A stretch of 43,787 nt of DNA, taken from positions 9,947-53,733 of the forward strand of contig DGPZ01000150.1 in the NCBI GenBank assembly GCA_002390675.1, given 5' to 3'. The notes beneath the pieces are model-generated. The model made no database searches. It was not told the origin of the DNA and saw only the letters and a program-made list of their open reading frames with translations. The position numbers and the translations under genes were made by a program. Shown piece by piece: positions 9,045-17,734 of the stretch. The stretch comes from Deltaproteobacteria bacterium UBA4427. Lineage in GTDB: Bacteria; Myxococcota_A; UBA9160; UBA4427. The stretch's first letter is position 1. Each line of letters opens with the position of its first letter.

Positions 9045-9866
9045 TCAGGCGTTTCGATCGATCAGCACGCCGTCCTTCTTGAGCTCACCCACTTCATGGA
9101 TTGCCCCGAGCTCTTCGTCTAGATAGTTGGGCCCTTCCGCGGTCGGGATGAACCAACCTGTCGGACACATGGTGAGGATCTCAACGAAGGAGAACCCTTG
9201 GCCCTTCTCTTGCGAGGTGAAGGCGCGGTCGAGGAAGCGGCGGGTGCGGGCTACGCCTTTGGCGTCGTGTACCGACGCGCGGGCGCAGTAGGCGGTGCCT
9301 TGGAGGCCGGCGAGAAGGTCTCCTATCAGGATTGGGTAGCCGTGTTGCTTAGCATCACGCCCTTCGATCGAGTTTTTCGTCCTTTGCCCAAGGACCGTGG
9401 TCGAGGTCATATGCCCGCCGGTTTCACCGAAGACGCCGTTGTTAAGGAGGATGCATGTGACGTTTTCGCCGCGGGCGGCTGTATGGATGACTTCCTGCAG
9501 GCCTTCATTCACCATATCGCCATCGCCCTGGAGCGTGAAGATGAGGTTATCGGGGCGCATACGTTTGGCGCCCGTAGCGACGGACGGCGCGCGACCGTGG
9601 AGTGCTTGGATCAAGTCGATATCCATCAGGCTTGTTAGGGCGGTGTAGCATCCGATCCCGATGACCCCGATTGCATCTTGGGCATGGCCTAGCGCTTCGA
9701 TCGAGTCGAGAATCTGTCGAAGTGCGAGGGGCTCGCCGCAGCCGGGGCAAAGGTCATGCTCGCCCATCAGAGTGAGTGCAGGCTCGAAGCTGCCTTTCTT
9801 GCGGCAAGCTACGGTTGGTGGGGCATCAGTGGGGATCACGCGGAGTGGATCGTAATCGTTGCTCAT
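9045..9866 (-). CDS. korB: 2-oxoacid:ferredoxin oxidoreductase, beta subunit
   Basis: Thiamine-diphosphate-binding subunit of a 2-oxoacid:ferredoxin oxidoreductase, which converts a 2-oxoacid plus CoA to acyl-CoA and CO2 while reducing ferredoxin. CPGCGEP at 40-46 is the hallmark start of the subunit. The GDGD motif (about 114-117) plus the downstream Asn form the Mg-TPP site, and NNGVFGETGGHMTSTT follows. Length is 273 residues. It is the last gene of a four-subunit operon and its start overlaps the alpha-subunit stop by 4 nt. 2-Oxoglutarate or branched-chain oxoacids are both possible substrates; the sequence does not decide, so the symbol is provisional. Confidence 0.93.
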   Translation of the reverse strand: MSNDYDPLRVIPTDAPPTVACRKKGSFEPALTLMGEHDLCPGCGEPLALRQILDSIEALGHAQDAIGVIGIGCYTALTSLMDIDLIQALHGRAPSVATGAKRMRPDNLIFTLQGDGDMVNEGLQEVIHTAARGENVTCILLNNGVFGETGGHMTSTTVLGQRTKNSIEGRDAKQHGYPILIGDLLAGLQGTAYCARASVHDAKGVARTRRFLDRAFTSQEKGQGFSFVEILTMCPTGWFIPTAEGPNYLDEELGAIHEVGELKKDGVLIDRNA

Positions 9867-10978
9867 GAGACAACTCCTCTTGGAACGGGTTTGCCCGCGT
9901 ATGCATCGCGAGCGCGAGCGGCGATTCGGTCACTGTCGAGCAGTGCGCCAATTCCAAAGCCAGCGGCATCTGTCGAGATGCCGCCAATCGCAACGACGGG
10001 AACGGAGCCGAGAAGCGAAAGCTGAACATCGTCGATCATCTGCCCCGCATTCTGTTCGAGCACGGCCACGCGTTTGCAGCCCGAGGCCGCGTCACGAAGC
10101 GCTTGTGCAGGGAAGGGCCAAAGGCTGATCGGCCGAAAGAGTCCGACCTTCAGTCCATCGGCGCGCAAGTCACGAATTGCGGCACGCGCGAATCGCGCGA
10201 GCGTCCCGAAGGCGACGATCAAGAGTTCTGCATCCTCCGCTTGCTCGACTTCGAAGCGCTGTTCCGCTTCTTGGATTCGGTCTTCTTTGTCCGAGAGCTT
10301 CTGCCAGAACTTGTTAGGGTCGATTCCCTTTGAACCCTTTTCCATCCCGATCGGGTTCACGTTTCGCGATCGACCTGTTCCGCCGAGACTGCCGTCGACT
10401 GCCCAGTCCTTGTCGGGAAGCGGACCGAAGTTAATTTTTTCAATTTGGACCGCTTCGGCGGTATGCGCGATCAAGTAGTCGCCGTAGATGACAACGGGAT
10501 GCCGCCATTGATCCGCGAGATGGAAAGCGAGTTGGGTGAGCTCGGTGGCTTCGCCGACGCTTTCGGGAGCGAGGACGATATGCCGATAGTCACCGTGTCC
10601 GCCGCCACGAGTCGCTTGGAAGTAGTCGCCTTGGCCACGTGCCATGTTGAAGATTACGATCGGAATTTCCGCCCGCGTGATCTCGGACATGGACTCCTGC
10701 ATGAGCGAGAGTCCTTGGCCCGTGGATCCTGTTGCGGCGCGAGCGCCGGTGGCGGCTGCGCCCCAGGCTTGCCCGATGGCTTCGATTTCGCTCTCTGAGT
10801 TGATGCAATGGCCACCCTCATCAGGCAGTCGCTTTGCAAAGCACTCAAGGACCTCGGTGAAGGGGGTCATGGGGTAGCCCGAAAAGAATCGACAGCCCGC
10901 CGCGATCGCGGCCTCTGCGATTGCTTCGGATCCTTCCATAAGCCGGCGTTGGTTAGGCGGGGATTCTGCGGCGCTCAC
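9863..10978 (-). CDS. korA: 2-oxoacid:ferredoxin oxidoreductase, alpha subunit
   Basis: Alpha subunit, 371 residues, carrying the pyrimidine-binding and transketolase-C-like domains. The N-terminus has LMEGSEAIAEAAIAAGCRFFSGYPMTPFTEV, typical of KorA/VorB proteins. The conserved SESEIEAIGQAWGAAATGARAATGSTGQG segment contacts the cofactor. FGTLARFARAAI and GLFRPISLWPFP mark the C-terminal domain. It lies between the ferredoxin and beta genes and overlaps each by 4 nt. The overall type resembles VorB-like as well as KorA-like enzymes, which leaves substrate specificity open. Confidence 0.93.
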   Translation of the reverse strand: MSAAESPPNQRRLMEGSEAIAEAAIAAGCRFFSGYPMTPFTEVLECFAKRLPDEGGHCINSESEIEAIGQAWGAAATGARAATGSTGQGLSLMQESMSEITRAEIPIVIFNMARGQGDYFQATRGGGHGDYRHIVLAPESVGEATELTQLAFHLADQWRHPVVIYGDYLIAHTAEAVQIEKINFGPLPDKDWAVDGSLGGTGRSRNVNPIGMEKGSKGIDPNKFWQKLSDKEDRIQEAEQRFEVEQAEDAELLIVAFGTLARFARAAIRDLRADGLKVGLFRPISLWPFPAQALRDAASGCKRVAVLEQNAGQMIDDVQLSLLGSVPVVAIGGISTDAAGFGIGALLDSDRIAARARDAYAGKPVPRGVVS

Positions 10979-11274
10979 TGCGCTGCCTCCTTTCGGATGT
11001 TTGCTGGCGTACTTCCGTCGGGCGCATCTTCGAGTTGGTAAACCTCGAAGCAGAAGTCAGGGCAGACCATGAGGCATGCGCTGCATCCAGTGCAGCCCTC
11101 GATGAGTTCGGGAAGTAGATAGCCTGAGGCGTTTCGACGACTCGACATCCGCAACACGCCGGGCGGGCATGCGGGGACGCATAGTTCGCATCCCTTGCAT
11201 CGTTCAGTATTAATCACGACGCTGCCGCGTGGCCCTTTGTGGCCGGCTTTTTTGTTAGCTTCCGCGCCGCTCAT
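10975..11274 (-). CDS. korD: 2-oxoacid:ferredoxin oxidoreductase, 2x[4Fe-4S] delta subunit
   Basis: Small ferredoxin-like subunit of 99 residues with two full cluster motifs, CKGCELCVPACP and CTGCSACLMVCP. Each holds four cysteines for a [4Fe-4S] cluster. It would pass electrons from the TPP site of the beta subunit to free ferredoxin. An N-terminal charged extension of about 20 residues precedes the first motif. The gene overlaps gamma upstream and alpha downstream by 4 nt each, a sign of translational coupling and fixed stoichiometry. Confidence 0.93.
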   Translation of the reverse strand: MSGAEANKKAGHKGPRGSVVINTERCKGCELCVPACPPGVLRMSSRRNASGYLLPELIEGCTGCSACLMVCPDFCFEVYQLEDAPDGSTPANIRKEAAQ

Positions 11275-11909
11275 ATGTCGTCCTCCGCCGGCCAGGCCGG
11301 ATGAATCAAAGCTTCAGTCACATCGCGCCCTGCGGCGAGCGCGCGTCGATTGGCTTCGAGAAACTGATGTCGGTAGCTCGGCAGAGAGTCGGCAAGCGCT
11401 GCATCAAGAGCGTCGGCGCCAACGATCCCGGTCGCATGGGCGAAGGCGCCTAGCAAGATGAGAGCTGCAGCTTTAGGAGCATCTACTTCGCGAGAGAGAC
11501 GCGTGGCTTCGATGGGGTAGATCGTGGCGGACGTTTCGCCAAGGGGTTCTTCGAGCAGATCTGCATCAACGAAGACAGCGCCTTCCGGCCTTAGCTTCTG
11601 TCGGATCGGTTCGAAGTAGCGGGGATGCACGACGACCGCGGCCCATGCGCTGGATACCATGGGTGGGGATAGGATCCGGTCACCAGCGATAACGACAGCG
11701 GCATCGGTATTACCGCCGCGCATGGTGCCGCCGTACGTGCCGAGTGACATGACCTCTCGGCCTTGTCCCGTCGCGGCGAGGGCGAGGATCTTGGCGGCGA
11801 GTTGAACCCCTTGGCCGCCGATCCCCGTCCACATGATTTCGCGTTCGGGCAGGGCTGCCCCGAAAGCCTGCAGATTGCCATCGGTCGTCGAAACTTGTGC
11901 CGAGCTCAT
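11271..11909 (-). CDS. korC: 2-oxoacid:ferredoxin oxidoreductase, gamma subunit
   Basis: Gamma subunit, 212 residues. The diagnostic start EIMWTGIGGQGVQLAAKILA is followed by SLGTYGGTMRGGNTDAAVVI, as in KorC/PorG domains. The C-terminal 30 residues end in an acidic WPAEDDI tail. It is the first structural gene of the oxidoreductase operon, overlapping the end of the TetR regulator gene by 4 nt. That makes the regulator and enzyme one transcription unit. Confidence 0.92.
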   Translation of the reverse strand: MSSAQVSTTDGNLQAFGAALPEREIMWTGIGGQGVQLAAKILALAATGQGREVMSLGTYGGTMRGGNTDAAVVIAGDRILSPPMVSSAWAAVVVHPRYFEPIRQKLRPEGAVFVDADLLEEPLGETSATIYPIEATRLSREVDAPKAAALILLGAFAHATGIVGADALDAALADSLPSYRHQFLEANRRALAAGRDVTEALIHPAWPAEDDI

Positions 11910-12808
11910 GTGTTCTCCCCCGTGGCATTCGGGTCGTTCGGGTTTCGTGTGTCTCGCACAACGCTCGCGCCATCAACCTGGTCATCGGCTGATGAATCGG
12001 TCTGCGTGGGGCGTGCTAGTCCGGCGAGTATGAAGGCTTGAAGTTGCGTGACTTCGGAGGAAGAAGGAATACGTCCTTCGACAAGTCGCGCTTCCACCCA
12101 GCCCATCATAAGGTGGTAGAGCGCCTCAGATTCGATCTCGGGAACGACGCAAGGCATATGTCCCGCATCCCGAGCCTGCCTGAGTGTCTCGCGGAGTGGC
12201 GCGGTCACACGTCGCTCAGATTCGGCTACTTCCGCCGGAAAGGATTCGGCCAAGCGGCCGCGGGCGAGAGCAAAAGGTCGAGAGGCGGCGGCACCGATCG
12301 GATCTTGGGTCTGTGCAGCCATGCCGAGAATCCATTCCCGAACGGCTTCGACGGGTCCCTTGGTTTCAGCCATTCGTGCTGCGAGGTAGTCCGCGAGGGA
12401 TTGGATGCCGTCGTCCAAGACTGCGACCAGGAGTGCGTGCTTCCCTTGGAAGTGGCGATAGAAGGCCTGATTCGAGAGTCCGGCCTCGGCCAAGATGTCG
12501 GACACCTTCGGCTCGAGGTGCCCGGTTCGCTCGATGATGCGGAAGGCCGCAGAGATCAAGCGATCGACTTCGTCTTCGGCGGCTGCACGGCGGCTTTCGA
12601 GAGATCGGTCGACGGCTCGACGGGCAGTTCCCGATCGACGCGCTGAGCCCGCGCCCGCCTGAATCTCGCTCGCTTCAGCCGCGACTTTTTTGCTAGGGCG
12701 CGAGAGCTTCAGTTCTGAGACGGAACTGAATGAGTTTGGAACGTTGTTCTTCATGACGAGAACGGTATTCTGCATTCGTCGGTGGCGCAACCTTTGTACC
12801 CTGGCCAT
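11906..12808 (-). CDS. TetR/AcrR family transcriptional regulator
   Basis: Regulator of 300 residues. A TetR helix-turn-helix lies at about 80-125: LISAAFRIIERTGHLEPKVSDILAEAGLSNQAFYRHFQGKHALLVAVLDDG, with the usual FYRHF signature. The C-terminal ligand domain is helical. The start is supported by a strong AAGGAGG ribosome binding site (complement of CCTCCTT at 12818-12824) 9 nt before the ATG. This leaves an unusually long, basic, probably disordered N-terminal arm of about 75 residues. It is first in the operon with the four oxidoreductase genes and divergent from an acyl-CoA synthetase. A role in controlling both units is inferred, probably with an acyl-CoA or related effector. Confidence 0.9.
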   Translation of the reverse strand: MARVQRLRHRRMQNTVLVMKNNVPNSFSSVSELKLSRPSKKVAAEASEIQAGAGSARRSGTARRAVDRSLESRRAAAEDEVDRLISAAFRIIERTGHLEPKVSDILAEAGLSNQAFYRHFQGKHALLVAVLDDGIQSLADYLAARMAETKGPVEAVREWILGMAAQTQDPIGAAASRPFALARGRLAESFPAEVAESERRVTAPLRETLRQARDAGHMPCVVPEIESEALYHLMMGWVEARLVEGRIPSSSEVTQLQAFILAGLARPTQTDSSADDQVDGASVVRDTRNPNDPNATGENT

Positions 12809-12853
12809 TGAAACGGGCCTCCTTGGGGCGCGGCGGCGGGAGAGATTAAGAAG

Positions 12854-14449
12854 ATGTCATCGGGAAGTGGGAAGGAAGTTCGAGGTGGGCAAGCTGGCCG
12901 GCCAGCCGAACAGCGGCTGCTGATCGACAGCATCATCCGGAGGGCTGCAGAAGCGACTCCTGAGGCGCCAGCGGCCTGTGTAGGCACCCGGGAGAATGGC
13001 TACTCGACGCTTTCCTATGCCGAGCTCGAGCGAGATGCGAACCGGATTGCTGCAGTGCTTCGGGATCGCCTCGGAATCAGTCTCGGAGATCGGGTGCTCG
13101 GTTGGGCGGATACGTCGATCGAAGTCCTGCCGCTCTTTGTGGCTCTCGCCAAAATTGGGGCGGTCTTCGCGCCATTGAATGCGCGCCTAGGCTCCGCGGA
13201 GGCGGCGCAGATTGCACAACTGGCGCAGGCGAAGCTGCTGATTGTGGATTCCCCTCGTGCGGCTGATGCGCCTACAGTGGCGGCCTCGGCAGGAATTTCA
13301 GAATGGGCTTTGCTTCCCGTGGACGCTGAAGGTGGAGCGCTTGAAGCGAGCTTGAATCGCGTTTTCCTCGACGCGAGTCAGCTCCCAGATCCGCCCGATA
13401 CGATTCAGGAGCCGGCACTCAAAGAGACAGATCCCCACGTCATCTTTTTCACGAGCGGAAGCACTGGCCGGCCTAAGGGTGTCGTCCTGTCGCATCGGGC
13501 AAATTGGCTGCGCGGATTTCAGGGCGTCTTTCGCGATGATCCTGAGCGAACGGTTTGCATGTTTCCGCTCTTCCATATGGCGGCGTTCACTTTGGCGATC
13601 GCTGCGTGGCAGACCCGCGGCGAAATTACGTATACGGAGTCATCTGCTGAGGCACTCTTGGCCGCATGCGAGGACCGCAAAGCGAATCGGCTCTACGGGC
13701 TGCCGCTTGTTTGGAAGCGGATCGTCGAAGCTGATATTGACGCCTACGACCTGAGCACGCTTTCTCAACTCGACTCAGGGACCTCGGCCACTCCCATCGA
13801 GTTGCTGGAAGCCATGCGCGAGCGATTCCCCGGCGCCAAAATTCGGATCTACTACGGTTCGACTGAAGTGGGGTCTGCGACCGCACTCGCGAACACAGAC
13901 ATACTGCGCAAGCCGGGAAGCGTTGGGATTCCGTCGAATAACGTCGATGTCCGCCTGGCGGAAGACGGTGAAATTTTGGTGCGAAGTCCATACCTGATGG
14001 ACGGCTATTTTGATGACATCGAAGCCACGAAGGCCGCTTCTCTGGATGGCTGGTTTCGAATGGGGGATATGGGGACCCTCGACGACGAGGGGTACATGTC
14101 GATCGTCGGCCGCAAGAAGGAAATTTTGCGAACCGGAGGCGAGAGCGTATCGCCAAGCGAAGTCGAAGCTGTACTCCGTGATTTTCCGGATCTCTCGGAG
14201 GCTACGATCGTCGGTCTTCCCGACCCCGAGTGGGGCGACGTGTTATGCGCCGCGATTGTACCTGTCGAGGGGACGCAGCCGCCGACACTCAAAGCAATCC
14301 GAGAGCATTGTGAAGGCCGCCTCGCAGGTTTCAAGAAGCCGCGTCGAATCGCGATCCTCGAACGGCTGCCCCGAACTGCGGCAACCTCTCAGGTCCAGCG
14401 CACGCTTCTCGTGGAGGAGATCTTGACGCGGGGGCTGGCGACGGAGTGA
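12854..14449 (+). CDS. AMP-dependent acyl-CoA synthetase/ligase
   Basis: ANL-superfamily ligase, 531 residues, that activates a carboxylic acid to acyl-AMP and then acyl-CoA. The P-loop-like motif FFTSGSTGRPKGVVLSH lies near residues 198-214. IYYGSTEVGS is the A4/A5-type motif, and GWFRMGDMGTLDDEGYMSIVGRKKEIL is the hinge region. The C-terminal lysine for adenylation falls in RTAATSQVQRTLL, where the usual P-x-GK-hx pattern is altered to TSQVQRT. I do not see the standard catalytic Lys there, so activity should be checked. It is divergent from the tetR-kor operon across a 45-nt gap and overlaps the next gene by 4 nt. Confidence 0.9.
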   Translation: MSSGSGKEVRGGQAGRPAEQRLLIDSIIRRAAEATPEAPAACVGTRENGYSTLSYAELERDANRIAAVLRDRLGISLGDRVLGWADTSIEVLPLFVALAKIGAVFAPLNARLGSAEAAQIAQLAQAKLLIVDSPRAADAPTVAASAGISEWALLPVDAEGGALEASLNRVFLDASQLPDPPDTIQEPALKETDPHVIFFTSGSTGRPKGVVLSHRANWLRGFQGVFRDDPERTVCMFPLFHMAAFTLAIAAWQTRGEITYTESSAEALLAACEDRKANRLYGLPLVWKRIVEADIDAYDLSTLSQLDSGTSATPIELLEAMRERFPGAKIRIYYGSTEVGSATALANTDILRKPGSVGIPSNNVDVRLAEDGEILVRSPYLMDGYFDDIEATKAASLDGWFRMGDMGTLDDEGYMSIVGRKKEILRTGGESVSPSEVEAVLRDFPDLSEATIVGLPDPEWGDVLCAAIVPVEGTQPPTLKAIREHCEGRLAGFKKPRRIAILERLPRTAATSQVQRTLLVEEILTRGLATE

Positions 14450-15378
14450 GTATGAAGATCGCAACGCATATGCCACTTTCGCTTCTTGAGCCGGTGAGTG
14501 CCGCGTTCCCGGGGGTCGAGATCGTTTCGATTCCGGTGGACGGCGACGTGCCCGAAGATTTGGAAGCGGAGATCCTGCTCACGTTGCCTTGGGGGGCACC
14601 TAATCTCGCGGCAGTGCTCGAAAAGGGCATTCGTTGGGTTCATGCTTACGGCACAGGTGTGAACGGATTCCCTTTCGAGTTGCTGGGCGACCGCATCCTG
14701 ACATGTTCGCGGGGCGCGAGCGCGACGGCGATTTCGGAATGGGTGATGGCGGTGCTACTCGCTGCCGAGAAGCGGCTCCCTGAAACCTGGATCAATTCAA
14801 AGCCAGAACGATGGAACACCGCCAATTTGGGAAGTCTCGCGGGCCGCCGTCTCGCCTTGATCGGCTTCGGCGGGATCGCGCAGGCCGTCGCGCGGCGCGC
14901 ATTGCCTTTTGAAATGTTAGTCAGCGGCTACCGACGGACGGAGGCCGAGAGTCCCGTGCCGGGCGTGAAGATCGTTTCCAGTCTCAATGAACTTCTCGCG
15001 GATGCTGATCACGTGGTCGTGGCGGCGCCCGAGACGCAATCCACATACCATCTCCTGGACGACGAGACCTTCGGCATGATGAAGGACGGGGTGCATCTGG
15101 TGAACGTCGCACGAGGTGGACTCGTGAACCAGGACGCACTTCGCCGCGCCCTTGATTGCGGCCGAGTGAGTCTGGCTACCCTCGACTGCGTTGACCCGGA
15201 GCCGCTGCCTGCAGGCCACTGGCTCTACACGCATCGGCAGGTTCGACTTACGCCTCATATCTCATGGGCTGGGCCGACTTCGCACTCGGGGCTGATGGAT
15301 CGCTTCGCAACAAATCTCGGCCGCTACCTAAAGGGTCAAGCACTCGAACACCAAGTAGATCCGGTCGAGCAATATTAG
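14446..15378 (+). CDS. D-isomer-specific 2-hydroxyacid dehydrogenase, NAD(P)-binding
   Basis: Oxidoreductase of the 2-hydroxyacid dehydrogenase family, 310 residues from GTG 14446 or 308 from ATG 14452. The dinucleotide site is LALIGFGGIAQAVARRA. Catalytic residues are visible as Arg in NVARGGLVNQDAL, Glu in DCVDPEPLPAGH, and His in LTPHISWAG. The GTG start overlaps the stop of the acyl-CoA synthetase gene, so the two are coupled. Such enzymes interconvert 2-oxoacids and 2-hydroxyacids, which would link it to the oxoacid oxidoreductase next door. The substrate is not determined. Confidence 0.9.
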   Translation: MSMKIATHMPLSLLEPVSAAFPGVEIVSIPVDGDVPEDLEAEILLTLPWGAPNLAAVLEKGIRWVHAYGTGVNGFPFELLGDRILTCSRGASATAISEWVMAVLLAAEKRLPETWINSKPERWNTANLGSLAGRRLALIGFGGIAQAVARRALPFEMLVSGYRRTEAESPVPGVKIVSSLNELLADADHVVVAAPETQSTYHLLDDETFGMMKDGVHLVNVARGGLVNQDALRRALDCGRVSLATLDCVDPEPLPAGHWLYTHRQVRLTPHISWAGPTSHSGLMDRFATNLGRYLKGQALEHQVDPVEQY

Positions 15379-15388
15379 ACGGGGAGCC

Positions 15389-15778
15389 CTAGCTGTTCTT
15401 CATCTCTACGATGACTTCCCGATACGTCTTCTCGCCGACGTTGTAGGCCCACTCGGTCGCGCCCTTTGGGATCGCGACCGTATTGCCTATTTCGGGGACT
15501 TTCCCGACGAAGGACTCTATCGGACTTCCCGGCTCAGAAACGCCTGCGACGAAGTCGCCTTCGAAGATGATCAGGTAGTAGTCGAACTCGTGGTGATGGA
15601 GGGCGCTTGCTTCGCCGGGCTCGAGAATGAGTTCCCAGATGCGAACGCGTTCATCTTCAAACGTGATGCGTCCGCCGACGCCGCCTAGCGGGTCATTCTT
15701 GTGGTCTTCTTGGAAGCGATCGAGTCGCTCTTTCATCTCGGGGGTAAGGGCGATGAATTCGGGCGGGGTGGCGAGCAT
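15389..15778 (-). CDS. cupin-domain protein
   Basis: Single-domain cupin of 129 residues. The first cupin motif has LEPGEASALHHHEFDYYLIIFEGDF, with a triple-His metal-binding site. The second, PKGATEWAYNVGEKTYREVIVEM, lacks the usual final His. A GAGGATC ribosome binding site precedes the ATG. It is downstream of the PII gene on the same strand with a 29-nt gap, so it may be the third gene of the amtB transcription unit. Function unknown. Confidence 0.82.
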   Translation of the reverse strand: MLATPPEFIALTPEMKERLDRFQEDHKNDPLGGVGGRITFEDERVRIWELILEPGEASALHHHEFDYYLIIFEGDFVAGVSEPGSPIESFVGKVPEIGNTVAIPKGATEWAYNVGEKTYREVIVEMKNS

Positions 15779-15807
15779 GGGAGATCCTCGATCGGTGATG
15801 ACTAGGA

Positions 15808-16146
15808 CTAGATAGCAGCTTCTCCTTCTTCGCCTGTGCGGATCCGAATGACCTGCTCGACGTCGGAGACGAAAATTTTTCCGTCTCCGATCTTACCCGT
15901 CTGGGCTGTATCCGAAATCGTCTTGACTACGGTTTCTAGCTGATCGTCTCGAATTACGATTTCGAGGGAGAGCTTCGGAATCAGATCGACTTCGTATTCA
16001 GCGCCGCGATAGATCTCGGTATGACCCTTTTGACGCCCGAATCCCTTGGCTTCTGAAACCGTGAGGCCAAACACCCCGGCGCTCGAAAGAGCGTCTCGGA
16101 TGTCGTCGAGCTTGAAGGGTTTAATGATCGCCTGAACGAGCTTCAT
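15808..16146 (-). CDS. glnK: PII nitrogen-regulatory protein
   Basis: PII signal protein, 112 residues, the standard length. MKLVQAIIKPFKLDDIRDAL is the typical start. The T-loop includes GRQKGHTEIYRGAEYEVDLIPK, with Tyr51, the uridylylation site, in the expected place. GKIGDGKIFVSDVEQVIRIRTGE is the conserved C-terminal ATP/2-oxoglutarate-binding block. The gene is 66 nt downstream of amtB, so it most probably gates the transporter; glnK is preferred to glnB on this context alone. The order amtB then glnK is the reverse of the enteric arrangement. Confidence 0.95.
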   Translation of the reverse strand: MKLVQAIIKPFKLDDIRDALSSAGVFGLTVSEAKGFGRQKGHTEIYRGAEYEVDLIPKLSLEIVIRDDQLETVVKTISDTAQTGKIGDGKIFVSDVEQVIRIRTGEEGEAAI

Positions 16147-16173
16147 GGCTGGATCCTCTGGAGGTGAGACGGT

Positions 16174-16197
16174 GGGGCGACACGAATGCGTCGCCCC
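16174..16197 (-). terminator. stem-loop between amtB and PII genes
   Basis: GGGGCGAC and GTCGCCCC form a perfect 8-bp stem with an 8-nt loop inside the 66-nt amtB-PII spacer. On the transcribed strand there is no U-run after it, so it is not a classical intrinsic terminator. It may act as a partial terminator, an attenuator or an mRNA stability element that sets the relative output of the two genes. Confidence 0.45.
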
Positions 16198-16212
16198 GAT
16201 TCACAACTTCAT

Positions 16213-17550
16213 TTAGAGGTTGTATCCGCGCTCTTCGTGGAGGGAGATGTCAAGGCCTGTGCCCTCGTCTTCTTCCGTCACGCGGAGACCGACGATGTTG
16301 TCGGTGACCTTGAGGAGCACGTAGCTGGCGACTCCGGCCCAGGCTGCTGTGATCACAGCGGCTAGGAATTGCAGGCCGATCTGGTTTCCGATGGCCAGAT
16401 CGATCTGGTTTCCGCCGAAGGCTGCTGCACCGAAGAGCCCAGCGAGAACCGTTCCTACGAAGCCGCCAACACCATGCACGCCGAAGACGTCGAGGGAGTC
16501 GTCGTAGCCGAGTGTGCGCTTTAGGGTGGTTGAAGCGAGGAAGCAGATGATGCCGGAGCAGAGGCCGATGGCGAGGCCGCCAATCGGGCCGACGACACCC
16601 GCCGCCGGGGTGATTGCTGCTAGGCCAGCGATCGCGCCGGTGGCGATACCGAGGACAGACGGCTTGCCGTGCTTGAGCCACTCAATGGCCATCCAGGTGA
16701 GCGCTGCAGTCGAAGCGGAAATTTGGGTGACCGTGATGGCCATCGCCGCGGCCCCGTTCGCACCGAGCGCGGAGCCGCCATTAAAGCCGTACCAACCGAC
16801 CCAGAGCATGCCCGTTCCCGTTACGCACATGGTGAGGTTATGCGGCGGCATGGCTTTCGTCGGATAGCCCTGGCGCGGGCCGATCACGATGCACGCCACG
16901 AGTGCAGCGACACCGGCAGTAATGTGGACGACGATTCCGCCCGCGAAGTCGAACACGCCCCAATCCCAGAAGAGGCCGCCATCGCCGCCCCAAGTCATGT
17001 GGCAAATCGGGATATAGACAACGAAGAGCCAGAGCGTCGAGAAGATCAGGACTGCCGAGAACTTCATGCGTTCAGCGAAGGCACCGATCATGAGCGCTGG
17101 CGTGATCACGGCGAAGGTGCACTGGAATGCGAAGAATAGAATCTCGGGAATCGTGCCAGAAAGCGTATCGGCATCGACACCGGATAGGAAGGCTTTTCCG
17201 AAGGTGCCTATGAACGCGTTCACGCCGACTTCGCCTGCGACCATGCCGGTTGTGTCGAAGGCGAGCGAGTAACCGGCTATGAGCCAAACGATGGTCATCA
17301 GTGCCGTCAAGGCGAGGCATTGCATCAAGATCGAGAGCACGTTCTTTGTGCGGACCAGGCCGCCGTAGAAGAGGGCTAGACCGGGGATCGTCATAAAGAG
17401 GACCAGAGCGGTCGAGGTCAGGAGCCAGGCCGTGTCGCCGGTGTCGAGCTCGTCGGCGGCGAGGGCCGCTGAAGGCGCAACAAGGCAAAGCGCTGAAGAC
17501 AAGAAAATTCTAAGGGAGGAGGCAAGGCGCGGGCGCGCGAGGCGATGCAT
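16213..17550 (-). CDS. amtB: ammonium transporter AmtB
   Basis: Amt/MEP/Rh channel that conducts ammonium across the inner membrane. From ATG 17550 it has 445 residues: a cleavable signal (SLRIFLSSALCLVAPSAALA), then about eleven membrane helices. LFYGGLVRTKNVLS and ICHMTWGGDGGLFWDWGVFDFAGGIVVHI carry the family signature and the first pore histidine. DVFGVHGVGGFVGTVLAG carries the second pore histidine. The frame extends upstream to 17643, but the signal peptide fits best from the methionine at 17550. It is followed by the PII gene, its known regulator. Two adjacent palindromes lie about 185-212 nt upstream. Confidence 0.95.
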   Translation of the reverse strand: MHRLARPRLASSLRIFLSSALCLVAPSAALAADELDTGDTAWLLTSTALVLFMTIPGLALFYGGLVRTKNVLSILMQCLALTALMTIVWLIAGYSLAFDTTGMVAGEVGVNAFIGTFGKAFLSGVDADTLSGTIPEILFFAFQCTFAVITPALMIGAFAERMKFSAVLIFSTLWLFVVYIPICHMTWGGDGGLFWDWGVFDFAGGIVVHITAGVAALVACIVIGPRQGYPTKAMPPHNLTMCVTGTGMLWVGWYGFNGGSALGANGAAAMAITVTQISASTAALTWMAIEWLKHGKPSVLGIATGAIAGLAAITPAAGVVGPIGGLAIGLCSGIICFLASTTLKRTLGYDDSLDVFGVHGVGGFVGTVLAGLFGAAAFGGNQIDLAIGNQIGLQFLAAVITAAWAGVASYVLLKVTDNIVGLRVTEEDEGTGLDISLHEERGYNL

Positions 17551-17734
17551 GTCGTTACGAATCCCCGTGATGACCATTGGCTGACTGCAAGACGATGCAG
17601 CGAGCGAAGGTCGGTTGGCGTGGATCCCGCCGCTTCGATTCAACTGTGCGAATCGATTGAACCAAGGCGTGGGGCGGCGAGGACCGAGACGTTTTTAATC
17701 CGTCTAGGGGCGGAAATCAAACGTTTCGGTCGAA

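Noticed and set aside
12755..12780. Nested inverted repeats GACGA/TCGTC and AGAA/TTCT near the tetR start
   Set aside because: With the strong AAGGAGG site the gene starts at 12808, so the repeats fall inside the coding region; operator role is not supported.
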